Shown: piece after piece, positions 41,366 to 49,079 of the stretch
How positions within the stretch are numbered: the first letter of the stretch is position 1
Layout: each line of letters opens with the position of its first letter
Virus record (IMG/VR): IMGVR_UViG_3300031703_000599
Location: 1-64,000 of that record
Reading direction: 5' to 3' (one strand)
From: a virus
Length of the DNA: 64,000 bases
Made by a program: the position numbers and the translations under genes
The notes under the pieces: generated by a model
What the model was told of the DNA's origin: nothing
The model's database searches: none
What the model saw: only the letters and a program-made list of their open reading frames with translations

Positions 41366-41630
41366 TGTATTCACGCAGCTTTTTGATGTTCCACTTCTCA
41401 ATTATAGCAGTTCCATCATCTGCTTCGTCTACTGCAATATAGGCAACAGTCTTCTTAACATTTGCATAACGATAGCCTTGTTCATTTACAATGCCGCCTA
41501 CCCATACCTTGTGGGAATAATCTTTGCAGAAGTCCTGTGTATCATTGTTAAGTGAGAATTCAAACGTATTACCGTAATCTTTTTCAACAAATTCGCCAAT
41601 TGGATTAACAGTGTGTGTCCAGTATGCCAT
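41358..41630 (-). CDS. hypothetical protein
   Basis: 90 residues, mixed alpha/beta (MAYWTHTVNPIGEFVEKDYG). Unrecognised. First gene behind the promoter at 41663; overlaps the zinc-ribbon gene by 8 bases. Confidence 0.6.
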   Translation of the reverse strand: MAYWTHTVNPIGEFVEKDYGNTFEFSLNNDTQDFCKDYSHKVWVGGIVNEQGYRYANVKKTVAYIAVDEADDGTAIIEKWNIKKLREYNA

Positions 41631-41662
41631 ATGCTTCTCTCCTTACCCTAATTTGTAATACT

Positions 41663-41692
41663 ATTATAGCATTTCTAGTTAGGATATGTCAA
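41663..41692 (-). promoter_or_regulatory. promoter, GGTTGACA family
   Basis: Minus-strand TTGACA (41687-41692) preceded by AAAAGG, 18-base spacer, TATAAT (41663-41668) followed by AGTATTAC. Confidence 0.85.
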
Positions 41693-41699
41693 CCTTTTA

Positions 41700-41978
41700 T
41701 TATGAATAACGTAACTTTAATATCATCTTTTCTTTGTCAGGCAAAGGTAAAATATTTAACCATTTGTTGAAACTATATTCTTGTCCGTATATGTACCAAT
41801 GCTCGGTATTATATGGATATTCTACTATAGCAGGTCCGTCTTCTCTGTGTACCTGGCCAGCGGAATTGTAATAATAGATATCGCCATCTGCATGAAGCCA
41901 ACTACCATTAGTTTGTTCCATAGCGCCGTGGAATGCTTGATCTTCTGCAAGAGCACGTGTTGTATAATCTTCATCCAT
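41700..41978 (-). CDS. HRDDGPA-repeat protein, tandem copy 3
   Basis: 92 residues. QVHREDGPAIVEYP and NKWLNILPLPDKEKMILKLR match its two upstream neighbours. The HR(E/D)(D/N)GPA(V/I)..PDG motif occurs in phage and bacterial proteins of unknown function with MORN-like beta-hairpins. It overlaps the next copy by 8 bases. Confidence 0.7.
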   Translation of the reverse strand: MDEDYTTRALAEDQAFHGAMEQTNGSWLHADGDIYYYNSAGQVHREDGPAIVEYPYNTEHWYIYGQEYSFNKWLNILPLPDKEKMILKLRYS

Positions 41979-42201
41979 ACCGTAACCTCAGCAACATCTT
42001 TTGTTCGTCACTAACACCTACACGAGTACACCATTTGTCAAACGATAACATATTCCCTTCATATATCCAACACACTCGGCCATCTGGATGTATTATCGCA
42101 GGACCATCGTCACGATGTGAAACTCCCGTGCCGTTTATACCATCAGTACAATGCCGCCATACTTTGGCACCCGTTGGTGTTGTATGCGATTCACTACCCA
42201 T
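41971..42201 (-). CDS. HRDDGPA-repeat protein, tandem copy 2
   Basis: 76 residues. SHRDDGPAIIHPDGRVCW is followed by FDKWCTRVGVSDEQKMLLRL. The shortest and most central of the three tandem genes; the shared end DEQKMLL(R/K)L defines the family here. Confidence 0.7.
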   Translation of the reverse strand: MGSESHTTPTGAKVWRHCTDGINGTGVSHRDDGPAIIHPDGRVCWIYEGNMLSFDKWCTRVGVSDEQKMLLRLRYG

Positions 42202-42511
42202 GCTGTAACTTTAACAGCATCTTCTGTTCATCACTTATGTCTATTTGTTGTAACCATTCTTTAAACGGACGCTCACAACTCCTATCAAACCACCTAATAT
42301 TACCATCAGGATTAATCACTGCTGGACCATTGTCTCTATGAACATACCCAGCATCATTGTACCAAACCTTTAATCCATTATCGTATACCCAACTGCCATC
42401 TTCTTGTTCTGTTGCGGCACGATAGTCTATAGCATAATCTCTATGCTTGGGCTCTAAGTTTTTAGGCAATTGCATCCATTTGTTAAAATTCATTAGAAGC
42501 AACTTTTTCAA
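42194..42511 (-). CDS. HRDDGPA-repeat protein, tandem copy 1
   Basis: 105 residues. YVHRDNGPAVINPDGNIRWF is followed by FKEWLQQIDISDEQKMLLKL. It has an extra N-terminal 30 residues compared with copies 2 and 3. Its start overlaps the upstream gene end by 29 bases; an internal ATG near 42481 is possible. Confidence 0.68.
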   Translation of the reverse strand: MKKLLLMNFNKWMQLPKNLEPKHRDYAIDYRAATEQEDGSWVYDNGLKVWYNDAGYVHRDNGPAVINPDGNIRWFDRSCERPFKEWLQQIDISDEQKMLLKLQHG

Positions 42512-42674
42512 ACTTACGATGACTCTTACTCCAACTCTTCATTGGCTTAGAGAACATAACTTCTTCAGTAGTACCTTGTTTAATATATCCAACTAACCAG
42601 TCCACATCGTTAATGATGTAAGTATGATTCTGTACTGGACTATCCCACACTGTAACTTCTTTTAGATATTTCAT
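42483..42674 (-). CDS. hypothetical protein
   Basis: 63 residues from the ATG at 42674 (ATGA overlap with the upstream gene); an open frame continues to 42734. Beta-rich N-terminus, basic C-terminus (SWSKSHRKFEK). Unrecognised. Confidence 0.55.
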   Translation of the reverse strand: MKYLKEVTVWDSPVQNHTYIINDVDWLVGYIKQGTTEEVMFSKPMKSWSKSHRKFEKVASNEF

Positions 42675-42886
42675 GCTTTGTACTCCGCTAACATAAATTC
42701 GCACCATTGTTTTGTTACAAGTGCCTTGTTCCACGCCTGGTAATTAGCATCTGTAAGATCCAAATCACGCTTTTCCATATCTTGTTTGTATTTGACCCAA
42801 GCACGGTGCTCAATCCCAACAGCAACACTTGTTTCATATACAGCACTTTCTAAGCTGAAAATTGCAACGCCATGCTTGATAGTCAT
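42671..42886 (-). CDS. hypothetical protein
   Basis: 71 residues, helical (VGIEHRAWVKYKQDMEKRD). Unrecognised. One-base overlap with the upstream gene. Confidence 0.6.
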   Translation of the reverse strand: MTIKHGVAIFSLESAVYETSVAVGIEHRAWVKYKQDMEKRDLDLTDANYQAWNKALVTKQWCEFMLAEYKA

Positions 42887-43122
42887 TATACCTTTTCCTT
42901 TCGGTTAGTTTCTAGCCATTCATCACACGCACGATTGAACTCTTTGTAGTACAGTTCTTCGCTTGCGTAATTGTCACGTATAACTGCATAACAGTCTGCT
43001 TCGACAAAGTCCCAGTTAACCCGATTCCATTTTTCATATGTGTCTTCAGGTAGGTCATAGTAATTTTCTGGTAGTTGCAATGCCTTACGAACTGCGGCTA
43101 ACATCTCATTGACAATTTTCAT
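42886..43122 (-). CDS. hypothetical protein
   Basis: 78 residues, acidic, aromatic and helical (YYDLPEDTYEKWNRVNWDF). Unrecognised. Coupled at both ends. Confidence 0.6.
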   Translation of the reverse strand: MKIVNEMLAAVRKALQLPENYYDLPEDTYEKWNRVNWDFVEADCYAVIRDNYASEELYYKEFNRACDEWLETNRKEKV

Positions 43123-43241
43123 TACTTCTTCTCTTTCTTTTGCGGTGTCTTGCTACCCATTGTAGTTTCCTCTATTTTATTAATTGGCAGTACTTGTGGG
43201 TACCATACTTTCTTTGGTACAAATGCTGTGTTAATGTACAT
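43122..43241 (-). CDS. hypothetical basic protein, 39 aa
   Basis: MYINTAFVPKKVWYPQVLPI with a Lys-rich tail (KTPQKKEKK). It starts behind GGGAAG and its stop overlaps the next gene by one base. First gene behind the promoter at 43269. Confidence 0.45.
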   Translation of the reverse strand: MYINTAFVPKKVWYPQVLPINKIEETTMGSKTPQKKEKK

Positions 43242-43268
43242 ATACTTCCCTAATTAATTTATACTACT

Positions 43269-43297
43269 ATTATAACAAAATTTGCCGTGAAGGTCTA
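43269..43297 (-). promoter_or_regulatory. promoter, family member
   Basis: Minus-strand TAGACC (43292-43297) preceded by AAGG, 17-base spacer, TATAAT (43269-43274), then AGTAGTATAAATTAATTAGG. Confidence 0.75.
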
Positions 43298-43326
43298 CCT
43301 TATTTTAAAAATAAAGTGAAATAAAT

Positions 43327-43650
43327 TTATAGTTTAAATTCTAATCCAAAAACAACGCCAATATTATTACGTTCCAGTGCTGGTGCAACGAAGTAATTCT
43401 TGTATGTTATTCGTGTGTATGGGATAACGTCTGCAACTGTATAGCCGCCTGCTAATGCAAGTTCAAACCCCCAGTCGCCGTATTCGTGCCGATAGCCAGT
43501 GTATGGGCTTATACGTTCTTCACTGTTGTAGTATAGGCCAGTGATGTAATTATCCTGTGTGTAGCGAATGTGTGGATGAAGTTCATTGTATTCGCTTGCA
43601 AGTCCAAGGTGTAGACTTACTCCTAATGTTAGTACAAGTGCTCCGTTCAA
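43327..43650 (-). CDS. small outer-membrane beta-barrel-like protein
   Basis: 107 residues. A hydrophobic N-terminus (ALVLTLGVSLHLGLA) may be a signal peptide. Alternating aromatic strands follow (YRHEYGDWGFELALAGGYTV, GVVFGLEFKL). The end is F-K-L rather than a terminal Phe. Similar short barrels in phages may alter the host envelope; that is inference. Overlaps the kinase gene by four bases. Confidence 0.5.
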   Translation of the reverse strand: MNGALVLTLGVSLHLGLASEYNELHPHIRYTQDNYITGLYYNSEERISPYTGYRHEYGDWGFELALAGGYTVADVIPYTRITYKNYFVAPALERNNIGVVFGLEFKL

Positions 43651-44345
43651 CTGTTAGGCGTGCCAGTCTTGTTATCTTGCAGCCATTTAATAGCAAATCT
43701 ATTAGTAGGTGGACTAGTTATAAATGCACGTATTAATTTTTCCACGTTATCAAAGTTTTGCTTGCGAGCAGGGTCTTCTAAGCCGCCGCTGTTGTCCACG
43801 ATATGGAAGTTGCTGGCGCCAAATACTTGTTGAAATTTCATGATATTGCTCTGCACCGCGTTCCACATTTTAGAAACCATTTCAGTTGGGAGCTTTCTAG
43901 GACGTTGTAAGTTACGTGCTTGTGCAACTTCAAGGTCAGTATTAACAAATAACATCATTGTACTGTAGCCTAGTTTTCTTAGATCATCAGATGCTTTTTT
44001 TACTTTGTCTGTATTCTTGCCTGTGCCATCAATTATAATACCTAGTCGGCCACTAAGGTATGCGTTCTCACGATGAGATGTAAGTTTTTTTGCACGGTCT
44101 CTAATTTCTTGGCCTTCTGGACTTGCAACAGCATCAGGGTCGCCTAAATCCAATTCTTGTTTATGCGCCATGTATTCATATATGTCATCACTGTTAATGG
44201 CTTTCAATCCATACCCAGATAATAGTCCTTTTGATACATAGCTTTTGCCGCTGCCTGGGCCGCCAGCTAGGAAGACTGCTTTAAATATGTGCTTATCATG
44301 TGGTCCTTCTGCTAAATTCTGTTCTGTGATTTGATGTATTTTCAT
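43647..44345 (-). CDS. P-loop kinase, zeta-toxin/PNK-like
   Basis: 232 residues. Walker A FLAGGPGSGKSYVS near residue 29, a NSDDIYE acidic motif, GIIIDGTGKN (Walker B-like), and RNLQRPRKLP that may be the lid. This layout fits zeta-toxin-like or polynucleotide-kinase-like ATP-dependent kinases. No phosphatase domain and no antitoxin is nearby. Confidence 0.72.
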   Translation of the reverse strand: MKIHQITEQNLAEGPHDKHIFKAVFLAGGPGSGKSYVSKGLLSGYGLKAINSDDIYEYMAHKQELDLGDPDAVASPEGQEIRDRAKKLTSHRENAYLSGRLGIIIDGTGKNTDKVKKASDDLRKLGYSTMMLFVNTDLEVAQARNLQRPRKLPTEMVSKMWNAVQSNIMKFQQVFGASNFHIVDNSGGLEDPARKQNFDNVEKLIRAFITSPPTNRFAIKWLQDNKTGTPNS

Positions 44346-44353
44346 ACTAGTAT

Positions 44354-44698
44354 TTATCTAAATCGCAATACATCGCGTGGATTTGATGACAGGCGTTCTA
44401 ACATGCGTTCCTTCTCTACTTTTGTTCTATAGTTAGTACGTCTGTTGTCTTTGTCGTTTAACCAATCGTTGTATTTTTCTCTGCTGCCAACTGATTCCTT
44501 GGGCATGCGTCTAAACAGAACACTATAAATATTCTTTATATTCTTTGAATTCCACACATCTGCTCTAGTACGAGCATCTTGTAGGTCATCGACTATTAAT
44601 GCAGTAAGAAACCCGCCTGGTTGCAACCCGTGAAATAGATAGTTCTCTAATCCACTATCTAAATAGTTGTTGCCTGTTGTAAACCCTAGTAATATCAT
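44354..44698 (-). CDS. hypothetical protein
   Basis: 114 residues. A hydrophobic first half (LFHGLQPGGFLTALIVDDLQ) and a very charged second half. Unrecognised. Confidence 0.6.
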   Translation of the reverse strand: MILLGFTTGNNYLDSGLENYLFHGLQPGGFLTALIVDDLQDARTRADVWNSKNIKNIYSVLFRRMPKESVGSREKYNDWLNDKDNRRTNYRTKVEKERMLERLSSNPRDVLRFR

Positions 44699-44709
44699 TG
44701 TTAATCCTG

Positions 44710-44949
44710 TTACTTACATACGTGTGCTATTTTAAACATCATTGCGTCTTCGTCTTTCTCAAACCAGAAGTAATCGTGTATATACGAATACTCGCCTTTG
44801 CAGTTATCAGCACACCATTTATATGGATCTTTAGTGCCGTCACGTCCTGCATGACTTAGTTGTAATCGCAGAGCAAACTTACCAAACTTTTCATATGCAT
44901 GTGCTTCTGCTTCTGCTACTTTCTTAGATTTAAGCTTATCAAGCCACAT
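44710..44949 (-). CDS. hypothetical protein with DAMMFK C-terminal motif
   Basis: 79 residues. A basic helical start is followed by KWCADNCKGEYSYI and FWFEKDEDAMMFKIAH, the pattern shared with 32520 and 32843, twelve kb away. The motif may be a small stand-alone domain. Confidence 0.62.
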   Translation of the reverse strand: MWLDKLKSKKVAEAEAHAYEKFGKFALRLQLSHAGRDGTKDPYKWCADNCKGEYSYIHDYFWFEKDEDAMMFKIAHVCK

Positions 44950-45100
44950 TGATTGCTGCGTTTGGTAGTTGTTGCTTAATGATGTAGCATGGCTTTGTTG
45001 GATCTAACCGCAGGCTTTTATGTGCTTCGGGTACGCCCATTAATACTGCAAGAGTGTTAACTGGAATGCCGCCTTTAATTAACTTGCTTAAATTATTCAT
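44939..45100 (-). CDS. hypothetical protein, 53 aa
   Basis: MNNLSKLIKGGIPVNTLAVL then PEAHKSLRLDPTKPCY. The next gene starts inside its last codons. First gene behind the promoter at 45140. Unrecognised. Confidence 0.5.
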   Translation of the reverse strand: MNNLSKLIKGGIPVNTLAVLMGVPEAHKSLRLDPTKPCYIIKQQLPNAAINVA

Positions 45101-45139
45101 ACTAGTTGTCCTTTGAGTTTTGTTATTAACTTATACACT

Positions 45140-45168
45140 ATTATAACAAGATGTCTTGCTAATGTCAA
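45140..45168 (-). promoter_or_regulatory. promoter, GGTTGACA family
   Basis: Minus-strand TTGACA (45163-45168) preceded by CCGG, 17-base spacer, TATAAT (45140-45145) followed by AGTGTATAAGTTAATAAC. Confidence 0.85.
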
Positions 45169-45199
45169 CCGGTTAGTCTAAAATAGTTGAATTTTATAT

Positions 45200-45844
45200 A
45201 TGATAAATAAATGTATGGATAATAGATATGATTTTGAATTTAGTGTGACAAGTTTTTGTCAGGCTAAATGCAGGAGCTGTAGCCGGTTTGATGATGATGG
45301 CGAATTAATAAAAGGGTTAGTGCCTGCTCACGTGCCAATAGAACGATTCAAACAATCAGTTAATAACTTAGAGGGTGTGCATGTTGGGCAAATTATATTA
45401 TGCGGCGAGCATGGTGATCCTATGATGCATCCAAAAATTGGTGAAATCATTGAGTACGCAAGCAAGAACCATATTGTGAATATAATGACAAATGGTGGAT
45501 TGCGTAATCCTGCATTTTATGAGAAATTAGCAAAGAACAAGAGGGTGGCAATAAGTTGGGGAATTGATGGATTAGATCATGATACTAATTGGAAATACAG
45601 GGAAGGTGTTGATTTTAATCGTGCATGGGATAATATGACTACTTGGTTTAAGCATACAACAATGGGGCGATGGGAGTTCTTAATATTTGAATGGAATTAT
45701 CACCAGATACAAGATGTATATAATACAGCCAAGAAATTAGGTATACAAATAGAATTTAAACTAAACACTAGACAGTGGGGCTATCTCCAATCACCCAAGC
45801 GCGAAGAAGTAATCGAACAGCTTAAACATCTACACAAGGGTTAA
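45200..45844 (+). CDS. radical SAM core protein without auxiliary domain
   Basis: 214 residues (ATG 45200; ATG 45215 also possible). The SAM motif CQAKCRSC lies at about residues 22-29; then ILCGEHGDPMMHPKI replaces GGEP, followed by NIMTNGGLRN and GIDGLDHDTNWKYR. It ends soon after the core barrel, where the homologue at 20267 continues into its Cys-rich C-terminal domain. That domain appears to be encoded separately at 46555 and 46891. Confidence 0.85.
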   Translation: MINKCMDNRYDFEFSVTSFCQAKCRSCSRFDDDGELIKGLVPAHVPIERFKQSVNNLEGVHVGQIILCGEHGDPMMHPKIGEIIEYASKNHIVNIMTNGGLRNPAFYEKLAKNKRVAISWGIDGLDHDTNWKYREGVDFNRAWDNMTTWFKHTTMGRWEFLIFEWNYHQIQDVYNTAKKLGIQIEFKLNTRQWGYLQSPKREEVIEQLKHLHKG

Positions 45845-45848
45845 TAAA

Positions 45849-46541
45849 ATGATATACACACACAGTGACATTGACTCAATTAAGACTGAGATTGAAATAA
45901 CTACATATTGCAATGCACGGTGCAAGAGGTGTCCTCGAACTAATCCAGAAACTGGTGCGGCAATTGACTGGTTAGTACAAGAGCACATGTCGCTTGATAC
46001 ATTTAAAATGATTTTTAATAACCAAAATGCTGCATCTAATAAATTACGACATGTTAAACTATGTGGTCAATACGGCGATCCTATGATGCATCCGCATATT
46101 AATGAGATTATTGAATATACATTAGAAGATAAAAATGTATCAATGCTTATAAACACAAACGGTGGTCTCAGAAATGCAAGTTGGTATAAATCCATTGCTG
46201 AAAAATACGGCAGAAGAATTTATATAATATTTGGCATTGATGGACTGGACCATGAGACTAACTGGAAGTACAGAGAAGGTGTGATGTTCGATAAAGCGTA
46301 TGCTAATATGGTGAGTTATCAGCAAAGCGGAGGTGAAACCTCTTGGCAATTTATAGTGTTTAGCTGGAATGTACATCAAATAGAAGATGTACATAAGCAA
46401 GCAACCGAACTCGGCGTAGAGTTGACATATATTGTTGATCTGGAGTACGGACAAGAATTACGTATACAATCTGATTATAAAATAGAAGAATTAAAGCAGA
46501 GATTTTCAAACTTGGGAGTGGATAATTATCAAGGCATCTAA
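45849..46541 (+). CDS. radical SAM core protein without auxiliary domain
   Basis: 230 residues, a close paralogue of the preceding gene: CNARCKRC, LCGQYGDPMMHPHI and GIDGLDHETNWKYREG. No C-terminal Cys cluster. It starts four bases after its paralogue's stop. Confidence 0.87.
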   Translation: MIYTHSDIDSIKTEIEITTYCNARCKRCPRTNPETGAAIDWLVQEHMSLDTFKMIFNNQNAASNKLRHVKLCGQYGDPMMHPHINEIIEYTLEDKNVSMLINTNGGLRNASWYKSIAEKYGRRIYIIFGIDGLDHETNWKYREGVMFDKAYANMVSYQQSGGETSWQFIVFSWNVHQIEDVHKQATELGVELTYIVDLEYGQELRIQSDYKIEELKQRFSNLGVDNYQGI

Positions 46542-46554
46542 TAAAAATGACATT

Positions 46555-46890
46555 GTGTGTTATGTGGCGGCGGAAACTCACAACGACACAGTAATGAGGC
46601 AATTTGAGATATCCGTTACGGGAACCGTTTGGCCATGTTGTTATTACGCTACAGTTGCTAAGTATCCAGAACGTACAGAAAATGGTGTTGATCTCAGCGA
46701 TCATGTGTTAGATAAACTGAAAGAAGAAGATCCCGATTGGAATAATGCAGCAGTACGTGGACTAAGTAAAGTAACAAAGCATGAAGTATTTTGGACACAT
46801 CTATGGGATGAAGGATTTGACAGTGATAATCCACCGACGCTGTGTGCATTTTACTGTACAAAGAAAAATAACACAGAAGGGGGAAAGTAA
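46555..46890 (+). CDS. stand-alone SPASM/twitch-like auxiliary-cluster protein
   Basis: At least 111 residues from GTG 46555; the frame is open to 46495, and a GGGAG at 46514 precedes ATA/ATT/ATC codons at 46522-46530. VCYVAAETHND, GTVWPCCYYATV and CAFYCTKK match the C-terminal module of the 20267 protein (CPWYND, GKVWPCCHVS, CRKICG). The second Cys of the first pair is missing compared with its paralogue at 46891. Confidence 0.65.
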   Translation: MCYVAAETHNDTVMRQFEISVTGTVWPCCYYATVAKYPERTENGVDLSDHVLDKLKEEDPDWNNAAVRGLSKVTKHEVFWTHLWDEGFDSDNPPTLCAFYCTKKNNTEGGK

Positions 46891-47286
46891 TTGAGCGAAT
46901 CTAAAGTCTGTATCACTTGTAAATTTCACGACGGTCGCGGTAGAGAATTTTTTATTGACGAGGAACAACGAGTATGGCCGTGTTGTTATTACTACACTGA
47001 TTACATGACAGGTGCAATAGAAGACCGTGACCCCAAATTTCATCAGAAACTAGTTGATGATCCTAAGTGGAATAGCCTAAGCGATCACCCAATTAAAGAT
47101 ATATTAGCAACTGATACGTACAGTCACGATATATGGGTACCTGGGTGGGAAACTAATCCAACAAAGGCGTGTGTGCTAGAATGTGGGTTAAAGCCTAAAA
47201 AGATAGCAATGGATTATGATTTCCGTGCAGACGGCGTACATTTAGATGAAAAAGAATATGGCCATAAGCCTAAGAATTCCACTTAG
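46891..47286 (+). CDS. stand-alone SPASM/twitch-like auxiliary-cluster protein
   Basis: 131 residues from a TTG start behind AAGGGGGAAAG. VCITCKFHDGRG, QRVWPCCYYYTD and CVLECGLKPKK align with the C-terminal auxiliary-cluster module of the 20267 radical SAM protein and with its neighbour at 46555. No SAM-cluster motif is present. Likely works in trans with the two short radical SAM cores (inference). Ends convergently into the Smr gene. Confidence 0.72.
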   Translation: MSESKVCITCKFHDGRGREFFIDEEQRVWPCCYYYTDYMTGAIEDRDPKFHQKLVDDPKWNSLSDHPIKDILATDTYSHDIWVPGWETNPTKACVLECGLKPKKIAMDYDFRADGVHLDEKEYGHKPKNST

Positions 47287-47590
47287 CAATTAGTTTTAAC
47301 ATGTCTTCTTTTGTTGCAGGGCGGGCAGGTAATGGCGTAATTGTGTTATTATATTTGTGCTTATTCTTTCTAAGCTTAACGATATATGCGCCTGTGTTAG
47401 GATCTTGTCTATCACAATGCTCGGTCTTCTTGTGTGCGTTAACCCAGTGTCCTATTTCCTTTGACATCTTGCCATGTCCTACAATTACTGTTATTTGTTT
47501 AGTGCCTTCTAAAAACTGTGCATCAACATAACTGTTAAATTGTTTCCATGCGTCATGCACTTTGTATCCATGTAAGTCTAGTGTACTCAT
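47270..47590 (-). CDS. Smr-domain protein
   Basis: 106 residues. LDLHGYKVHDAWKQFNSYV, ITVIVGHGKMSKEIGHWV and a terminal GAYIVKLRK follow the Smr order (LDLHG, GxGKxS, yvvrL). Smr domains cut branched DNA or RNA. Stand-alone version. Confidence 0.85.
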   Translation of the reverse strand: MSTLDLHGYKVHDAWKQFNSYVDAQFLEGTKQITVIVGHGKMSKEIGHWVNAHKKTEHCDRQDPNTGAYIVKLRKNKHKYNNTITPLPARPATKEDMLKLIAKWNS

Positions 47591-47591
47591 A

Positions 47592-47789
47592 TTATATGTT
47601 TGTTTTAATTGTAAATTCTAATCCGCTGTATGATGATACATACACGCCTTGTTTAGTTTTGTTGAACCAAAGCACAACTCCACCTTCTATCATTACTCTT
47701 ACTGCATCTTTGCCAATGGTGACAATTGCAGCTGGAACTACTTTCTCGTTGTTAGTGCAGTGTACGTCTACTATGTCATCTAATTCCAT
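47592..47789 (-). CDS. hypothetical protein
   Basis: 65 residues, strongly beta-rich (VVPAAIVTIGKDAVRVMIEG), probably a small barrel such as an SH3-like fold. Unrecognised. Confidence 0.6.
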   Translation of the reverse strand: MELDDIVDVHCTNNEKVVPAAIVTIGKDAVRVMIEGGVVLWFNKTKQGVYVSSYSGLEFTIKTNI

Positions 47790-47798
47790 GTTTATGTC

Positions 47799-48134
47799 CT
47801 ATTCTTTACTCTGTAGCCAACCTGCTGATCCGCCAAGTTTGGCCATAAATGCATCACGTTCGTCAAACAACACCATTATGGTTTTATCTAAGTAATAAGG
47901 TTGTATCATCTTGTCTTGTAATTCCATGAGAGCGCCTGCTGTTGCGCCCGGTGACTCAACTGTCCATGATTTGCATGTGTTGGTTAATAGCTTACAACCC
48001 GTGCTTGTTAGTCTTAGCGAACTAGGCGACACAAACAACACACGTGGATTGTTTATTCCATTATGTCCAGTATTTAATATACTGTCTAATACACTATTTT
48101 GTATTTGAGCCATCTCTAGTAATTGTTTCGCCAT
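47799..48134 (-). CDS. hypothetical protein
   Basis: Up to 111 residues; an internal ATG at 48113 gives 104 and less overlap with the next gene. FDERDAFMAKLGGSAGW near the end weakly recalls the DAMMFK motif. Unrecognised. Confidence 0.55.
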   Translation of the reverse strand: MAKQLLEMAQIQNSVLDSILNTGHNGINNPRVLFVSPSSLRLTSTGCKLLTNTCKSWTVESPGATAGALMELQDKMIQPYYLDKTIMVLFDERDAFMAKLGGSAGWLQSKE

Positions 48135-48396
48135 GTAATAACTTAACCACTGTAAATTCTGTTGTGTTAAACTTCTTGTTTAATCTATCTGATAGATTAA
48201 AAGCATGGCCGCTGTTGCTAAAGCTAACTTTTTTGTACTTTGGGCCTGGGTAATTTACTAACATATTCATTGTGCGTAAGTTTATAGGCTTGTTTTCAAA
48301 GTACACAGCATAGATAGCGCCTGCTTCTAGTATCTGTTCTGTGTTATAATTACTGTCAACAATTTCTGTTAATATATTTGGTTTTGGTCTTGCCAT
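48094..48396 (-). CDS. hypothetical protein
   Basis: 100 residues, soluble and basic, with GPKYKKVSFSNSGHAFNLSD and KLLHGETITRD. Unrecognised. Confidence 0.6.
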   Translation of the reverse strand: MARPKPNILTEIVDSNYNTEQILEAGAIYAVYFENKPINLRTMNMLVNYPGPKYKKVSFSNSGHAFNLSDRLNKKFNTTEFTVVKLLHGETITRDGSNTK

Positions 48397-48486
48397 TAGT
48401 TGTAGCTCCAGTAGAAATGAATATGCATTCCCTTATACATATTTATGCAAGATGGCGTATTATATGGTGTTTTATCGATTTAAATC

Positions 48487-48939
48487 CTATTCATTATCTT
48501 GTTTTGCTTTTTTTAATTGTAGATTCATATCCCATTCTGTAAAATATGGACCTGCGTATCTATACTTGTCAATTGTTTCTTGCTTGGGACAAAATGCATG
48601 TTGCCAGCCCATGCCGTGGTACTTTAATATATAGTAGCCAGCTGCATACACAGTTTTACCTTTTGCTGCTTTACGAAACAATGGCAATACTTCGTGTTCT
48701 ACTTGCACCACCACAGGGCTGTTAGTTGGGAATCCATTAAGTGATTTACACTCGCTTGGTTGTGCTACATTGCGCTTAACTTCTTTAAATCCATTTAACG
48801 TCTTAAGTGTTGTGGTTGTCTGTGTACGCTGATCAAAGAATTCATATACATCGCCATGTTTACGGATAGTGCCAACTTTGCTTGCATTTGCTTCAACTAT
48901 CCAAAACTTGTCTTTGACTAACTCTTTTGTATTATACAT
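48487..48939 (-). CDS. conserved phage-type hypothetical protein
   Basis: 150 residues. FWIVEANASKVGTIRKHGDV, YEFFDQRTQT and the aromatic GYYILKYHGMGW suggest a structured soluble protein. Not recognised by name. A 90-base gap after it (48397-48486) shows nothing clear. Confidence 0.6.
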   Translation of the reverse strand: MYNTKELVKDKFWIVEANASKVGTIRKHGDVYEFFDQRTQTTTTLKTLNGFKEVKRNVAQPSECKSLNGFPTNSPVVVQVEHEVLPLFRKAAKGKTVYAAGYYILKYHGMGWQHAFCPKQETIDKYRYAGPYFTEWDMNLQLKKAKQDNE

Positions 48940-48940
48940 A

Positions 48941-49042
48941 TCACATTCTCAACCAGTTAGGTCCTAGACGTGCAACTATTTCTTTGCCAAGCTTCTTGTG
49001 GCCTGTTGCATTTAAGTGGAAGCATTTGCATTTGACTTGTTC
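48941..49042 (-). pseudogene. remnant of an SGNH hydrolase C-terminus
   Basis: A 33-codon open stretch without a start codon, bounded by stops at 49043 and 48941. It reads CFHLNATGHKKLGKEIVARL, which is the block V region (D/x..HLN..G) of SGNH/GDSL hydrolases such as those at 24408 and 34584. The catalytic GDS part is gone. Confidence 0.55.
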
Positions 49043-49079
49043 CTATACAAATGAGGTACTTGTCGTTGTCTATCACTGT

